Origin: Clostridiales bacterium
GTDB lineage: Bacteria; Bacillota; Clostridia; Peptostreptococcales; Natronincolaceae
Length of the DNA: 41,849 bases
Direction: 5' to 3'
Assembly: GCA_012521085.1 (NCBI GenBank)
Contig: JAAYNB010000150.1
Span: 1-41,849, forward strand
Positions 29,534-40,903 of the stretch are shown here, piece by piece. The notes under the pieces were generated by a model. That model was given only the letters and a program-made list of their open reading frames with translations. It was not told where the DNA came from and made no database searches. Numbering within the stretch: position 1 is the first letter of the stretch; each line of letters begins with the position of its first letter. The translations under genes were made by a program, and so were the position numbers.

Positions 29534-31371
29534 TAGCAAATTCCTCCTACAAAAGACTGGTTTATACCACAGGCTGAACAATTCGCTCTACAATTTGGTG
29601 TTATTTCTGCTTTTTTAGCTTTTTCATTTTCTCTTATAAGGAATTCTTTATTAATACCCACATCAATATGATCCCATGGCAATACTTCATCATACTCTCT
29701 TTTTCTACTTACATAAAATTCTGGATCAATATTAGTTTTTTCAAAAATCTCCATCCATCTATCAAAATCAAAGTATTCATCCCAACCATCAAACTTACAA
29801 CCCATATCTACTGCAAGTTCTAAGGCCTTAGATAGTTTTCTATCTCCTCTAGCAAAAACTGCTTCTATATAACTGGTTTTAGCATCATGATAATTATAAG
29901 TAATATTTCTATGCTTTATCTCTTCTTTCAAAAGATTTTGTCTTTTATATATTTCTTCCAATTTTATTTGAGGTTCCCATTGAAATGGTGTAAATGGTTT
30001 GGGTATAAAAGTAGAAGTACTTACAGTAATATTTAAACCTTTCCCCCTTTGGTCTTTAGGTGTTTTATAATATATATCTGCAACTTTAAAGGCTAGATCT
30101 TTAATTCCTAATAAATCTTCAGTAGTTTCCGTAGGAAGTCCTATCATAAAATATATTTTAACATTGTTCCAACCAGATGCAAAAGCTTTTTCTGTAGCAT
30201 TTATCAAATCTTCCTCAGTTAGCCCCTTATTTATTACATCTCTAAGTCTTTGACTACCTGCCTCAGGTGCAAAAGTTAGTCCTGTTTTTCTAACTTTTTG
30301 TATTTCTTTAATTAATTCTAGAGAAAAATTGTCTAATCTAAGAGATGGTAGAGATATACCAATTTTATCATCACTATATTTTTCTATGAGTTTTTCTACA
30401 AATTCCTGAAGTTGAGAATAATCACTAGTACTCAATGATGAGAGAGATATCTCCTCATATCCGGTTGATGATAATAATGCCTGTGCTAAATTGGAAAGTC
30501 TTGTAGGTGATTTTTCCCTAACAGGTCTATATACAATTCCAGCCTGACAAAAACGACAACCTCTAATACATCCTCTAAATATTTCTAATACTACTCTATC
30601 ATGTACTATATCTAAATATGGTACTATAACTTTCTCGGGATAAAATGCATTATCTAGATCCTCAATAATTCTTTTTTTAATCTTAGCAGGTATATCATCT
30701 ATTTTAGGTGTAATGGAATTTATAGTACCATCTTTATTATATTTTACTTCATAAAAACTAGGTACATATACACCTTCTATTTTGGCTACAGATTTTAAGA
30801 ACAAATCTTTATTATATCCCTTAGCTATATGCTCTCTATAGAGGTTAATTATTTCTATTTGTACTTCTTCTGCTTCGCCTAATACAATTATATCTGCAAA
30901 ATCTGCAATAGGCTCTGAATTATAAGAGCAAGGTCCTCCAAAGATAACAAGAGGATGCTCTTCATTACGATCTTTTGAATAGATTGGTACATTGGCTAAT
31001 TTCAACATATTTATTACATTAGTATAACTTAACTCATATTGCAGGGTAAATCCAATGAAATCAAAATCTGTTATAGCTTGTCTACTTTCTAATCCAAATA
31101 AAGGTATTCCATGTTTTTTCATTTCTTCTTCCATATCAACAGCAGGTGCAAAAACTCTTTCACAATATATATCATCTATATTATTTAATAAATAATACAT
31201 AATTTTCATACCTAAATGACTCATACCTATTTCATATATATCAGGGAAACAAAAAGCATATCTAATAGTTTTATCATGTACTTCTTTATGTACACTATTT
31301 AATTCATTGCCCAGATATCTAGCGGGTTTTTCTACATTATATAGTAAATTTTCAATTGAAATTTTATTCAT
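29533..31371 (-). CDS. TIGR03960-family B12-binding domain radical SAM protein
   Basis: CIRGCRFCQAG, PEAGSQRLRDVINKGL, B12-binding-like N-terminal half, C-terminal CRANCSACG. Confidence 0.94.
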   Translation of the reverse strand: MNKISIENLLYNVEKPARYLGNELNSVHKEVHDKTIRYAFCFPDIYEIGMSHLGMKIMYYLLNNIDDIYCERVFAPAVDMEEEMKKHGIPLFGLESRQAITDFDFIGFTLQYELSYTNVINMLKLANVPIYSKDRNEEHPLVIFGGPCSYNSEPIADFADIIVLGEAEEVQIEIINLYREHIAKGYNKDLFLKSVAKIEGVYVPSFYEVKYNKDGTINSITPKIDDIPAKIKKRIIEDLDNAFYPEKVIVPYLDIVHDRVVLEIFRGCIRGCRFCQAGIVYRPVREKSPTRLSNLAQALLSSTGYEEISLSSLSTSDYSQLQEFVEKLIEKYSDDKIGISLPSLRLDNFSLELIKEIQKVRKTGLTFAPEAGSQRLRDVINKGLTEEDLINATEKAFASGWNNVKIYFMIGLPTETTEDLLGIKDLAFKVADIYYKTPKDQRGKGLNITVSTSTFIPKPFTPFQWEPQIKLEEIYKRQNLLKEEIKHRNITYNYHDAKTSYIEAVFARGDRKLSKALELAVDMGCKFDGWDEYFDFDRWMEIFEKTNIDPEFYVSRKREYDEVLPWDHIDVGINKEFLIRENEKAKKAEITPNCRANCSACGINQSFVGGIC

Positions 31372-31506
31372 TATTATGCCTCCATTTTTATCAATCTATA
31401 TTATTATATAATAACATATTTATATTTAAATTATATAAATATATAATTTATTTTATAATTTTAAATTTTCTTTTAATATTTTCTATTATTCTAATAAATA
31501 GAAATT

Positions 31507-32400
31507 CTATTCAATCCTTTTACCTAATACTTCCATTAGTATCTTCAAAGTCATATCAGTATCATATTCAATCATTGCATCTAATATCTCACTCTCAGAT
31601 ATATTTCCTAATATTCTTCCCTTGTTATCAATTACAGTTATTAAATGATATTTAGATGATGAAAATCTTTTAAATACATTGTTTAAAGGAATATTTTCTA
31701 ATGCTGTTAAACACTTTACATCCATAATACCTTTTCTTATTAATTTCTTTTTCTTTATTATTATTTGATATATCAATGTGTAGTCCATCATATATTTTTC
31801 TTGTCTAACCTTAAAATATAAAAATATAGTTACTCCACTTAAAAAAAATCTATTATTATATTTTATATTCATAAAAATACTATAAAAAAACATTAGTAAT
31901 ATTATTATTTTACTAATTCTTACTGTAATATGTGTTGATTTTTTTATATCAGTTTTTATATTTAAATATGCTCTTAAAATACGTCCACCATCCAGTGGTA
32001 ATATTGGCAACATATTAAATAAACCTATACCTAAATTAGCTTGTATAAAAAAAATCATTAAATCTGAGTTAATGCTCATAATTTTTTTTATTAAAATGCT
32101 CATAAATAACATAATAATATTTGAAATAGGACCAGCTATAGAAATAATAATTTCTTTAGTTGGATTTAATTCAAAAAAACTTTCTGTCTTTGCAATAGCA
32201 CCAAATGGAAAAAACTCAATTTCAACAATTTTCATATTATAATATATTGAAACTATAGAATGACTTATTTCATGAATAAAAATAATAGTTAAAATTATCA
32301 ACAATTCATAAAATCTATTATAATGAAAACTTATTATAAAAATCGGTATGAACATGGGACTTATTTTTATGTTTGTATTAAATAATTTTGATAATTTCAT
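31507..32400 (-). CDS. M50 site-2 protease, SpoIVFB-like, with CBS-like C-terminus
   Basis: IIFIHEISHSIVSI (HExxH), LPILPLDGGRILRAYL (second motif), multiple TM helices. Confidence 0.9.
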   Translation of the reverse strand: MKLSKLFNTNIKISPMFIPIFIISFHYNRFYELLIILTIIFIHEISHSIVSIYYNMKIVEIEFFPFGAIAKTESFFELNPTKEIIISIAGPISNIIMLFMSILIKKIMSINSDLMIFFIQANLGIGLFNMLPILPLDGGRILRAYLNIKTDIKKSTHITVRISKIIILLMFFYSIFMNIKYNNRFFLSGVTIFLYFKVRQEKYMMDYTLIYQIIIKKKKLIRKGIMDVKCLTALENIPLNNVFKRFSSSKYHLITVIDNKGRILGNISESEILDAMIEYDTDMTLKILMEVLGKRIE

Positions 32401-32433
32401 TATAAGATTCCGCCTTATTTAAATTCATTTATT

Positions 32434-33153
32434 TTAAATATTTGTATCTATATAAAGTAGGGGATTAACTAATTGTTTATTATGCCAAATTTCAAATTCT
32501 AATTCACCTGCACTTGTACCAATTACCTGCCCCTTATTTATCTTTTGATTCTTTTTGACTAATGGATTTTTTAAATTTTTATATACCGACAATAATTCTC
32601 CCCTATGTTTAACGATGATATAATATTTATCTATATTATGGTGGCCTATATCTAATACTACACCTTCCTGGGAGGCAATAATATCTTTACCCTCCTCTCC
32701 TTTTAAAATAATTCCATGGGTTTGTAATTCACCATCTGAATCAGTTTCTCTTTGAAAATAACTTACTATATCCCCATCCATGGGTTTTATAAAACTTTGT
32801 GAAGTATTTGTATCCAAATTTATTACCTCTAGGGCCCTTTCACTCTTTTTCTTTATATTTTTAACAATCTCTATACTATTACCATATAATTTATGCACAT
32901 CAATTTCTTTATTAATTTCATGTTTTATAAAATCAATGAAATAATTACTTGATTTTATATTAATCTTTTTTATTGTTAAAATTAATGTTAATAAAATAAT
33001 AGATATAAATAATCTTATCCAAAATTTTTTTATCCAAGATTTTATCATTCTATTACGATTGTTATTATATCTAACATTTATATTCCTTGGTACTATTTCC
33101 CTTGAAAAAGTACTTTTAGATTTGTTTATAATACTTCCTCTTCTTATATTCAT
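32434..33153 (-). CDS. SpoIVFA-like M23 peptidase-fold protein
   Basis: Single TM followed by M23-like region (GDIVSYFQRETDSDGELQTHGIILKGEEGKDIIASQEGVVLDIG...GELEFEIWH); next to spoIVFB-like gene. Confidence 0.85.
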   Translation of the reverse strand: MNIRRGSIINKSKSTFSREIVPRNINVRYNNNRNRMIKSWIKKFWIRLFISIILLTLILTIKKINIKSSNYFIDFIKHEINKEIDVHKLYGNSIEIVKNIKKKSERALEVINLDTNTSQSFIKPMDGDIVSYFQRETDSDGELQTHGIILKGEEGKDIIASQEGVVLDIGHHNIDKYYIIVKHRGELLSVYKNLKNPLVKKNQKINKGQVIGTSAGELEFEIWHNKQLVNPLLYIDTNI

Positions 33154-33243
33154 GGGCTAACCCCTCCATCAGCTATGTTCTAATATAAATATATTGTATG
33201 GGGGGATTCTTTATTACAGATATGACTACTATAATATAAAAAA

Positions 33244-33272
33244 TGAAAAACAGGATCTAATGATCCTGCTTT
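33244..33272 (-). terminator. Terminator after mgsA / min operon
   Basis: Minus strand GCAGGATCATTAGATCCTGTTTTTCATTTTTT. Confidence 0.85.
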
Positions 33273-33337
33273 CCACCTAAGAATATTTTTTAATTATTAA
33301 CTTTATAAAACTTAAATTATAATAATAAATATTTTGT

Positions 33338-33739
33338 CTATTTTCTTTCTACAAGGGTTCGCCATTGTAAATCTCCACGTTCTAAAGCTTTTACTAAAAT
33401 TTCTGCTGTACCAATATTTGTGGCCACTGGTACCATATATACATCACATAGTCGTATTAAAGCTTGTATATCTGGCTCATGAGATTGTGCTGTTAATGGA
33501 TCTCTTAAAAAAATTACAATATCCATTCTATTCTTTGCAATCTCTGCACCTATCTGTTGATCCCCTCCTAGGGGACCTGATTGAAATCTGTGTACTTTAA
33601 GTGACGTAGCTTCCATAATTCTTTTACCAGTAGTACCTGTAGAAAATAAATTATGTTTTTTTAATATATTTTCATAAGCTGTAACAAAATTTACCATCAT
33701 GTCTTTCTTTTTATCATGGGCAATAAGCGCTATATTCAT
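33338..33739 (-). CDS. mgsA: Methylglyoxal synthase
   Basis: [55 protein letters not shown]. Confidence 0.98.
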   Translation of the reverse strand: MNIALIAHDKKKDMMVNFVTAYENILKKHNLFSTGTTGKRIMEATSLKVHRFQSGPLGGDQQIGAEIAKNRMDIVIFLRDPLTAQSHEPDIQALIRLCDVYMVPVATNIGTAEILVKALERGDLQWRTLVERK

Positions 33740-33760
33740 TTTTCTTCCTCCTAAAACCTT

Positions 33761-34045
33761 TTATATACCTTTTCTATCTTTCATCTTTTTTATAGGTATA
33801 TTTGCTACTAATGCTGGTACCATTGTATCATCTTCATCTCTTTTAGTTTTTGTTAATTTAATATCCAGCCCACTCTCATCAATTTCAGCATAGTCAGATA
33901 TGACTTTTATAATATCTCCCTTGACCATATCCAGAAAGTGAGGAGAGCAATTGGTTCTATCATGAACTAAAACTAACTTCAAACGTTCTTTTGCCACATT
34001 TTTACTGGGCCCACTATTCCTACTAAATATCTTTAAAAAATCCAT
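33761..34045 (-). CDS. minE: Cell division topological specificity factor MinE
   Basis: VAKERLKLVLVHDRTNCSPHFLDMVKGDIIKVISDY; downstream of minD. Confidence 0.96.
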   Translation of the reverse strand: MDFLKIFSRNSGPSKNVAKERLKLVLVHDRTNCSPHFLDMVKGDIIKVISDYAEIDESGLDIKLTKTKRDEDDTMVPALVANIPIKKMKDRKGI

Positions 34046-34065
34046 TGTTTTCCTCCCTTCTGAAT

Positions 34066-34863
34066 TTATTTAGCTAGTCCAAAAACTTTTTTTAGTTTTG
34101 TCATAAAACTCTCACTTGTATCCATATCCACAAATGGAACTTCCTCACCTTTAATACGTCTAGCTATATTCCTATATGCTTGTCCAGCTAATGAATTCTT
34201 ATCAGCTGCAGCAGGCTCACCTTTATTAGTTGAAATAACAATGGATTCATCATCAGGAACCACACCCAATAAATCAATAGCCAGTATATCTATAATATCA
34301 TCTATATCCATCATATCTCCTCTTTTTACCATATCAACTCTAATACGGTTTATTACTAAAAGCGGATTTGCTAAATCAGATGCTTCTAAAATACCTATTA
34401 TTCTATCTGCATCTCTGACAGCAGATATTTCTGGTGTTGTAATGACAATAGCTCTATCAGCCCCTGCAATAGCATTTTTAAAACCCTGCTCAATTCCTGC
34501 TGGACAGTCTACTAATACATAATCAAACATCTCTTTTAATTCACTTGTTAACTTTAGCATTTGTTTAGGATTAATAGCATTCTTATCCTTAGTCTGGGCT
34601 GCTGGTAATAAATATAATCCATCATATCTCTTATCTTTTATAAGTCCCTGATTTAATCTACATACACCTTCTACTATATCAACTAAATCATAAACAATAC
34701 GATTTTCTAATCCCATAACCACATCTAAATTCCTTAAACCTATATCAGCATCTACAACTACCACCTTATAACCTAATTGTGATAATGCTGTTCCAAGATT
34801 TGCTGTAGTTGTTGTTTTACCAACTCCACCTTTTCCTGATGTAATAACAATAACTTCGCCCAT
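34066..34863 (-). CDS. minD: Septum site-determining ATPase MinD
   Basis: VITSGKGGVGKTTTTANLG, VDADIGLRNLDVVMGLENRIVYDLVD, C-terminal amphipathic helix. Confidence 0.99.
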   Translation of the reverse strand: MGEVIVITSGKGGVGKTTTTANLGTALSQLGYKVVVVDADIGLRNLDVVMGLENRIVYDLVDIVEGVCRLNQGLIKDKRYDGLYLLPAAQTKDKNAINPKQMLKLTSELKEMFDYVLVDCPAGIEQGFKNAIAGADRAIVITTPEISAVRDADRIIGILEASDLANPLLVINRIRVDMVKRGDMMDIDDIIDILAIDLLGVVPDDESIVISTNKGEPAAADKNSLAGQAYRNIARRIKGEEVPFVDMDTSESFMTKLKKVFGLAK

Positions 34864-34886
34864 TGTTATCCCCCTATCTATTTACT

Positions 34887-35522
34887 TTATTTTTTATTGG
34901 TATATGGCTCTATATATAACATATTATCTTTTAATCTTGCTATTTCAGGACCTGTTGGCCTATCATAATCACCATCCGGTGCTCTAGCAATAATATCTGC
35001 TATTCTCAATTGTGTTGGATCTAAATGAAATGCTGCTACACATGCTTTAGTATTGCCATTTGAACCAGCATGAGCAATGCCACGTAAACTACCCATTACA
35101 ATTATATTGCCCCTAGCAATTATTTGGGCACCAGGATTAACATCTCCTAAAATGACTACATTTCCATCATAATCTATTTTCTGACCTGATCTCAAAGTTC
35201 CTGTAATAAATTTAGTTTTACCTTCTACTATACCTTGAAAAATTTGGTTTTCTGCTTTTGTATCTTTTTTCTTTTTTTCACTATTTATAACATGCATATT
35301 ATACTTTTCAGTCATAATTTTTTCTAATTCTTTACGCTGTACATCAGTTAGTTTATTAGACTTTATTTCATATATTTTTGCTCCTTTAAAAAAAAGATTA
35401 CTTTTTTCTAACTTATTTATTAAATCCTGTTTTATAGTATCAAAATCATAAGCAGAATTAATATGAATGGAGAGCCCATGTCTTGTCCCCTTAAATTTAA
35501 TAGAATTTTCTTCAATCACCAA
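34887..35522 (-). CDS. minC: Septum site-determining protein MinC
   Basis: GTLRSGQKIDYDGNVVILGDVNPGAQIIARGNIIVMGSLRGIAHAG. Confidence 0.97.
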   Translation of the reverse strand: MVIEENSIKFKGTRHGLSIHINSAYDFDTIKQDLINKLEKSNLFFKGAKIYEIKSNKLTDVQRKELEKIMTEKYNMHVINSEKKKKDTKAENQIFQGIVEGKTKFITGTLRSGQKIDYDGNVVILGDVNPGAQIIARGNIIVMGSLRGIAHAGSNGNTKACVAAFHLDPTQLRIADIIARAPDGDYDRPTGPEIARLKDNMLYIEPYTNKK

Positions 35523-35667
35523 TAATACCTCCGCTACTTATTTAACACATAAATATTTAACATATGGCCTCATTAATATATAATTCTCCATTTAGAGCTT
35601 AATTCCTTCTTAATTTGTTTTTTAAAAAAGTAATATTAATATATAAGAAAAAAGTAACAAATATTTA

Positions 35668-35704
35668 AAAACAGATTAGCCATTTATTTTGCTAATCTGT
35701 TTTC
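35668..35704 (-). terminator. Terminator hairpin spanning the mrdA stop codon
   Basis: Minus strand ACAGATTAGC-AAAATAAATG-GCTAATCTGTTTTT; stop TAA (35686..35684) is in the loop. Confidence 0.85.
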
Positions 35705-38473
35705 AATAATAAATTCTTCACTTTCTATGGTGGTATTGAGTCCCATATATTCAGCTACTATCTCCCTAACTACGGGAGCAGCATATCCACCTGACCCACC
35801 TTGAAATATAAGTACTGTAATAGCAATCTGTGGATCTTCATATGGGGCAAAACCTGTGTACCAAGCATAACTATCATATTCTTCTTTAAATTGATCTAAA
35901 TTTGCCCTGGAATTTAGACTTCTGATTGCCTCTCTCATTAAATATATCTCATCTTGGTATTTAGGATTGTCTTTATTTTCTCTTTTTAGCTCTTCCATTT
36001 TTTCTTCTACTTGTGCTTTTGTCACACCAAAAGCGCTCAAATGTTTATTTAAATATTCTATTTCATCAAGTGGTGGAATCTTAGCTTTATTTTGAGCTGA
36101 GCCTGTTTTACCTGCCACATTTATAGGAAATTGATTAAAATAATTTCTAGCTGTTCCAGTTTTATTTACCAGATACATTCCATACATTATTTTATTTAAA
36201 TTATCATAATCATTCAATTTTATACGTTCTACTAATTCGGGTGGATATTCTTCAACCCTTTCTTCATCAAAACTTTGAGTTTTTCTAACAAGACTTAAAT
36301 TATATCTATAACCGCCATTGGCTAATGTGGCTATATAGTTATTGATTTGTAAAGGAGTATAGGCATGTTCTCCCTGTCCTATGGCAAAATTCATAGTATC
36401 TGCTATACTCCATCTTGCTTGATTAAAATAACTATATTTAGCAATATCAGTATAGATATTTACCTTTTCCTCTTTTATACCTAGCTTTAACATTCTATTG
36501 TAAATTTCCCCTCTAGAAGGATTTTCTTCAGCCCAACTTACAATTTCTTCAATAATTTCTGTTAAAGTTTCTGAATTAACTTTTGTTTTACTACTATCTA
36601 AATCATCTAATTTCATCTGACGAGTTAAATGATTTTTTAACATGGCTTTAACAGTTCTAGTTTTGTTTTCTATGCTAGGTACTCCTCCTGATCTCTCCCT
36701 TGGAATATCTATTTCAATTCCAGTTTTGTCGTTTAAACCAAATTTTTTTGTATATTCTGTTAAAATATCCATATTCATTTCTATAGGAAGAGGGCTTCCA
36801 GAGCCATAATCATATCCATTTGCTACTGAATAAAAATAAAAGTTATTAGAATCTGCTATGGCCTCATATAGATTTTGACGCCCCATAGTTGCCCTACTTT
36901 GGTTCCACAACCAGTTACCAAATCTATGTGCTCCCACCTGTATATATCCCTTATCTAATATTTTATATTCAGGACTTAAACCCTGATCTATACCTGCTAA
37001 GCCTACAATCATCTTAAATATGGATCCTGGTTGAATTGCTGTACTAACAGCAATATTGTGTAAAGGTCGCGGTGCTAGGGGATCCCTTTCATTCTCAGGT
37101 ATTAAACTTTTCCAATCCGTCATATTAATTCCTGTTGCAAATAAATTAGGATCATAGGATGGATAATTAGCCATGGCTAAAATTTCTCCAGTTTTTATAT
37201 CACTTACAACAACTGAACCAGATGTGGCATTCTTCATAATACCTGATCGTCCTGCAAGTTTATTACTACCCCATTGAGTTTCGTATGTACCTCCATTCTG
37301 TATAGCAATTAATACATCTTCCAATATTTTTTCAGATTTTTTTTGTAATTCTAAATCTATAGTTAAATACACTGTATCCCCAGGTATGGGATCCTCTTTT
37401 TCCAGTACATTTATAAGTCGTCCAGATGAATCTACTATTACTTTTTGTGAACCATCTTTACCTTTTAAAACCTCTTCAAATTTATGTTCAATACCTGTCT
37501 TACCTATTATATCACTTGGAAGATAGTTCAGTTCTTTTATATATTTGTTTATTTCTTCTTCCTGTGAAATCTTGCCTAAATAACCTAAAATATGAGCGGC
37601 AGTCTTTCCTTCAGGATAATATCTTATAGGTTCCACAACTATATTTATACCTGGTAAATTTATGAGACTTTCTTCAATTTCTGTCACTGATTTCTCAGAT
37701 ATATCCTGTGCCAATTTTACTGGTTGATATTGTAAATAGCCCTGTTGTCTTAATTGTTCCCTAATAACCATAATTTTCCTAGTTTCAACATCAGTATATA
37801 TCTCGGGAATTTTATATATATCTTCTCTTAATATTTTAAAAGCTTCCTCTGCTTTTATATCTATATCCTTTATGTTATAACTTTGTAGCCATTGTTCTTT
37901 TTTCATTTCTTCTATAAATTTCCATGTTTTTATGGAAATTGGTACATTTATATCAGGAATTTTTATTAACTCTTGTTGTATTTCAACTGGATCTGTTTTT
38001 TCAATATTATATCGTCTTCGTAATAAATCAAAAGTTTCCTTTGCGGTGACGGTATCTGCAAAACCATTATTTACTTTCCAATTCCTTAGTTCAATATCAT
38101 ATGTAAATTCGTATCCATTTTCATCTGAAAAGACAATGGGAAATTCATCATTATATTCATCTCCATTTTTTTCTAATATATTTATTAAATTTAATATGAC
38201 ATCATTAAGTCTTTCATCATCAATTTCATTTTTCATCATTTGAACTGTAAAGCTTGGACGATTCCCTGCTATTAGTTTTCCATATCTATCACGTATTTCA
38301 CCTCTTGGCGCAGGAGATGGAATAGTTTTAAATATTCTATTTTCTGCTGCTTGTCTGTGTTCTTCACCCTGTACTATCATAATCTTTGCTGCCCGTAATA
38401 AAATAATTATAAATATTAATGAAAATACTAAAAGTACTATATTATACCTATCTTGCAACTTTTTAATAATCAT
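35684..38473 (-). CDS. mrdA: Penicillin-binding protein 2 (class B PBP, elongasome transpeptidase)
   Basis: PAPRGEIRDRYGKLIAGN, QPGSIFKM (SxxK), DSNNF (SxN), VAGKTGSAQN (KTG); downstream of mreBCD. Confidence 0.97.
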   Translation of the reverse strand: MIIKKLQDRYNIVLLVFSLIFIIILLRAAKIMIVQGEEHRQAAENRIFKTIPSPAPRGEIRDRYGKLIAGNRPSFTVQMMKNEIDDERLNDVILNLINILEKNGDEYNDEFPIVFSDENGYEFTYDIELRNWKVNNGFADTVTAKETFDLLRRRYNIEKTDPVEIQQELIKIPDINVPISIKTWKFIEEMKKEQWLQSYNIKDIDIKAEEAFKILREDIYKIPEIYTDVETRKIMVIREQLRQQGYLQYQPVKLAQDISEKSVTEIEESLINLPGINIVVEPIRYYPEGKTAAHILGYLGKISQEEEINKYIKELNYLPSDIIGKTGIEHKFEEVLKGKDGSQKVIVDSSGRLINVLEKEDPIPGDTVYLTIDLELQKKSEKILEDVLIAIQNGGTYETQWGSNKLAGRSGIMKNATSGSVVVSDIKTGEILAMANYPSYDPNLFATGINMTDWKSLIPENERDPLAPRPLHNIAVSTAIQPGSIFKMIVGLAGIDQGLSPEYKILDKGYIQVGAHRFGNWLWNQSRATMGRQNLYEAIADSNNFYFYSVANGYDYGSGSPLPIEMNMDILTEYTKKFGLNDKTGIEIDIPRERSGGVPSIENKTRTVKAMLKNHLTRQMKLDDLDSSKTKVNSETLTEIIEEIVSWAEENPSRGEIYNRMLKLGIKEEKVNIYTDIAKYSYFNQARWSIADTMNFAIGQGEHAYTPLQINNYIATLANGGYRYNLSLVRKTQSFDEERVEEYPPELVERIKLNDYDNLNKIMYGMYLVNKTGTARNYFNQFPINVAGKTGSAQNKAKIPPLDEIEYLNKHLSAFGVTKAQVEEKMEELKRENKDNPKYQDEIYLMREAIRSLNSRANLDQFKEEYDSYAWYTGFAPYEDPQIAITVLIFQGGSGGYAAPVVREIVAEYMGLNTTIESEEFIIENRLAK

Positions 38474-38487
38474 ATACTATCACCACT

Positions 38488-38979
38488 TTAATATCGATCC
38501 CTGCTTTTTTTTAATTTTTTTGAAATATAATTGTAAATAAAAAAAGATAGAATAGAATTATATATTAACTCTACTAATAATTTGTTTTTAAAAATATTTG
38601 CAAAAGTTGTATTATATCCCAAAGGATAAATAAGCATTAATCCCATTAAATAGTAAAATAAAGTGCTACAAATTGTAAAAATAAATGCTATTAAAGCATT
38701 TTCTTTAAATATATTTTTATTAATACTAGAAATAATGTAGGCAATTAACATATAAATTAATGCATTAAGTCCAATTACTTTTCCAAAAATAATATCTTGT
38801 AAAATTCCAATAGTAAATCCCAATATTGTACTTTTATTTTTATCTCTATTAATAGCATAACATACTATTAATATTAGATTGGTATTTGGTACAACATTGA
38901 GTATATTTAAAAATGGAAATAATGTTGATTGTAAAATAAAATTTCCAATTATAATTAAGGCTATGATAATTGTTTCCAC
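38488..38979 (-). CDS. mreD: Rod shape-determining protein MreD
   Basis: Small polytopic protein between mreC and mrdA. Confidence 0.92.
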   Translation of the reverse strand: METIIIALIIIGNFILQSTLFPFLNILNVVPNTNLILIVCYAINRDKNKSTILGFTIGILQDIIFGKVIGLNALIYMLIAYIISSINKNIFKENALIAFIFTICSTLFYYLMGLMLIYPLGYNTTFANIFKNKLLVELIYNSILSFFIYNYISKKLKKSRDRY

Positions 38980-39003
38980 TTTTCTAAATCCCCTTTGTTA
39001 TTT

Positions 39004-39837
39004 CTATTTTGTATTAGGAGATATAACTAAAACCTTATTTAATCTTTGAAAATTTACAGCAGGTTCTACGGTAACAGTTTTCAGTAATTGATCACTTGAT
39101 TTTGATACTTCTATAACTTCGCCAATCATAATACCCTTGGGATACATCCCAAGTCCTGAAGTAATTAATTTATCTCCCATAACTACTTCTGCATTTGGAT
39201 CAAATAAATATCCTTTTAACTCATTAGTTATACTTCCTGATATTATACCTTGATAACTTTTATTTCTTAAAACTTGAAAACTGACAGAACTATTACTATC
39301 AATAATTGAAACAACCTTTGACCAATTACCTCCTACATCATAAACTCTACCCACCAATCCATTAGAAGCTAATATAATGCTATCCTTAGTAACACCTTGA
39401 TTTTCACCTACATCAATTGTAAATATATCAAACCAATTGCTAGAAGATTTAGCAGTTATATTAGCAGCTATGGGTATAAAATCCTCATCCTCTTCAATAT
39501 AATTTAGTGCAAATTTTAATCCCCTTAATTCCTCTAATTCATCTCGATCAAGTTTTATTTGAATAATTTCTTTTTCTAACAACTCTATTTCTTTTTTTAG
39601 TAATTCATTTTCATTTGCAATTTTATTGAAATTAAAGATAGAATATAACCCCTGTCCTGTCATTTGACTAATATTATACATTATATTATTTACAGGAGTT
39701 ATTATATTGCCTATCCATCTCTCAACAGCAGTCATTTCTTCCCTTTTTGTACCTGTGAATATAATAACTGCAATAAGGATTACGGCAATAATTGTAACAA
39801 TGATAATAGATTTATTTCTTGAAGTTTTTCTTGCCAT
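39004..39837 (-). CDS. mreC: Rod shape-determining protein MreC
   Basis: N-terminal TM, coiled coil, ITAKSSSNWFDIFTIDVGENQGVTKDSIILASNGLVGRV. Confidence 0.96.
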   Translation of the reverse strand: MARKTSRNKSIIIVTIIAVILIAVIIFTGTKREEMTAVERWIGNIITPVNNIMYNISQMTGQGLYSIFNFNKIANENELLKKEIELLEKEIIQIKLDRDELEELRGLKFALNYIEEDEDFIPIAANITAKSSSNWFDIFTIDVGENQGVTKDSIILASNGLVGRVYDVGGNWSKVVSIIDSNSSVSFQVLRNKSYQGIISGSITNELKGYLFDPNAEVVMGDKLITSGLGMYPKGIMIGEVIEVSKSSDQLLKTVTVEPAVNFQRLNKVLVISPNTK

Positions 39838-39857
39838 TTACTTCACCAACTCTATCT

Positions 39858-40874
<1,017 letters not shown>

Positions 40875-40903
40875 TTAATGTTATTCCTCCCAAATGTCTA
40901 TAT

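Noticed and set aside
29534-29581. N-terminal extension of the DUF2344 ORF in the track
   Set aside because: Overlaps the upstream radical-SAM CDS; the ATG at 29533 with stop/start overlap begins the conserved domain.
31356-31655. Plus-strand 99-aa ORF
   Set aside because: Mostly AT-rich intergenic sequence and antisense to the SpoIVFB-like gene; no SD or homology.
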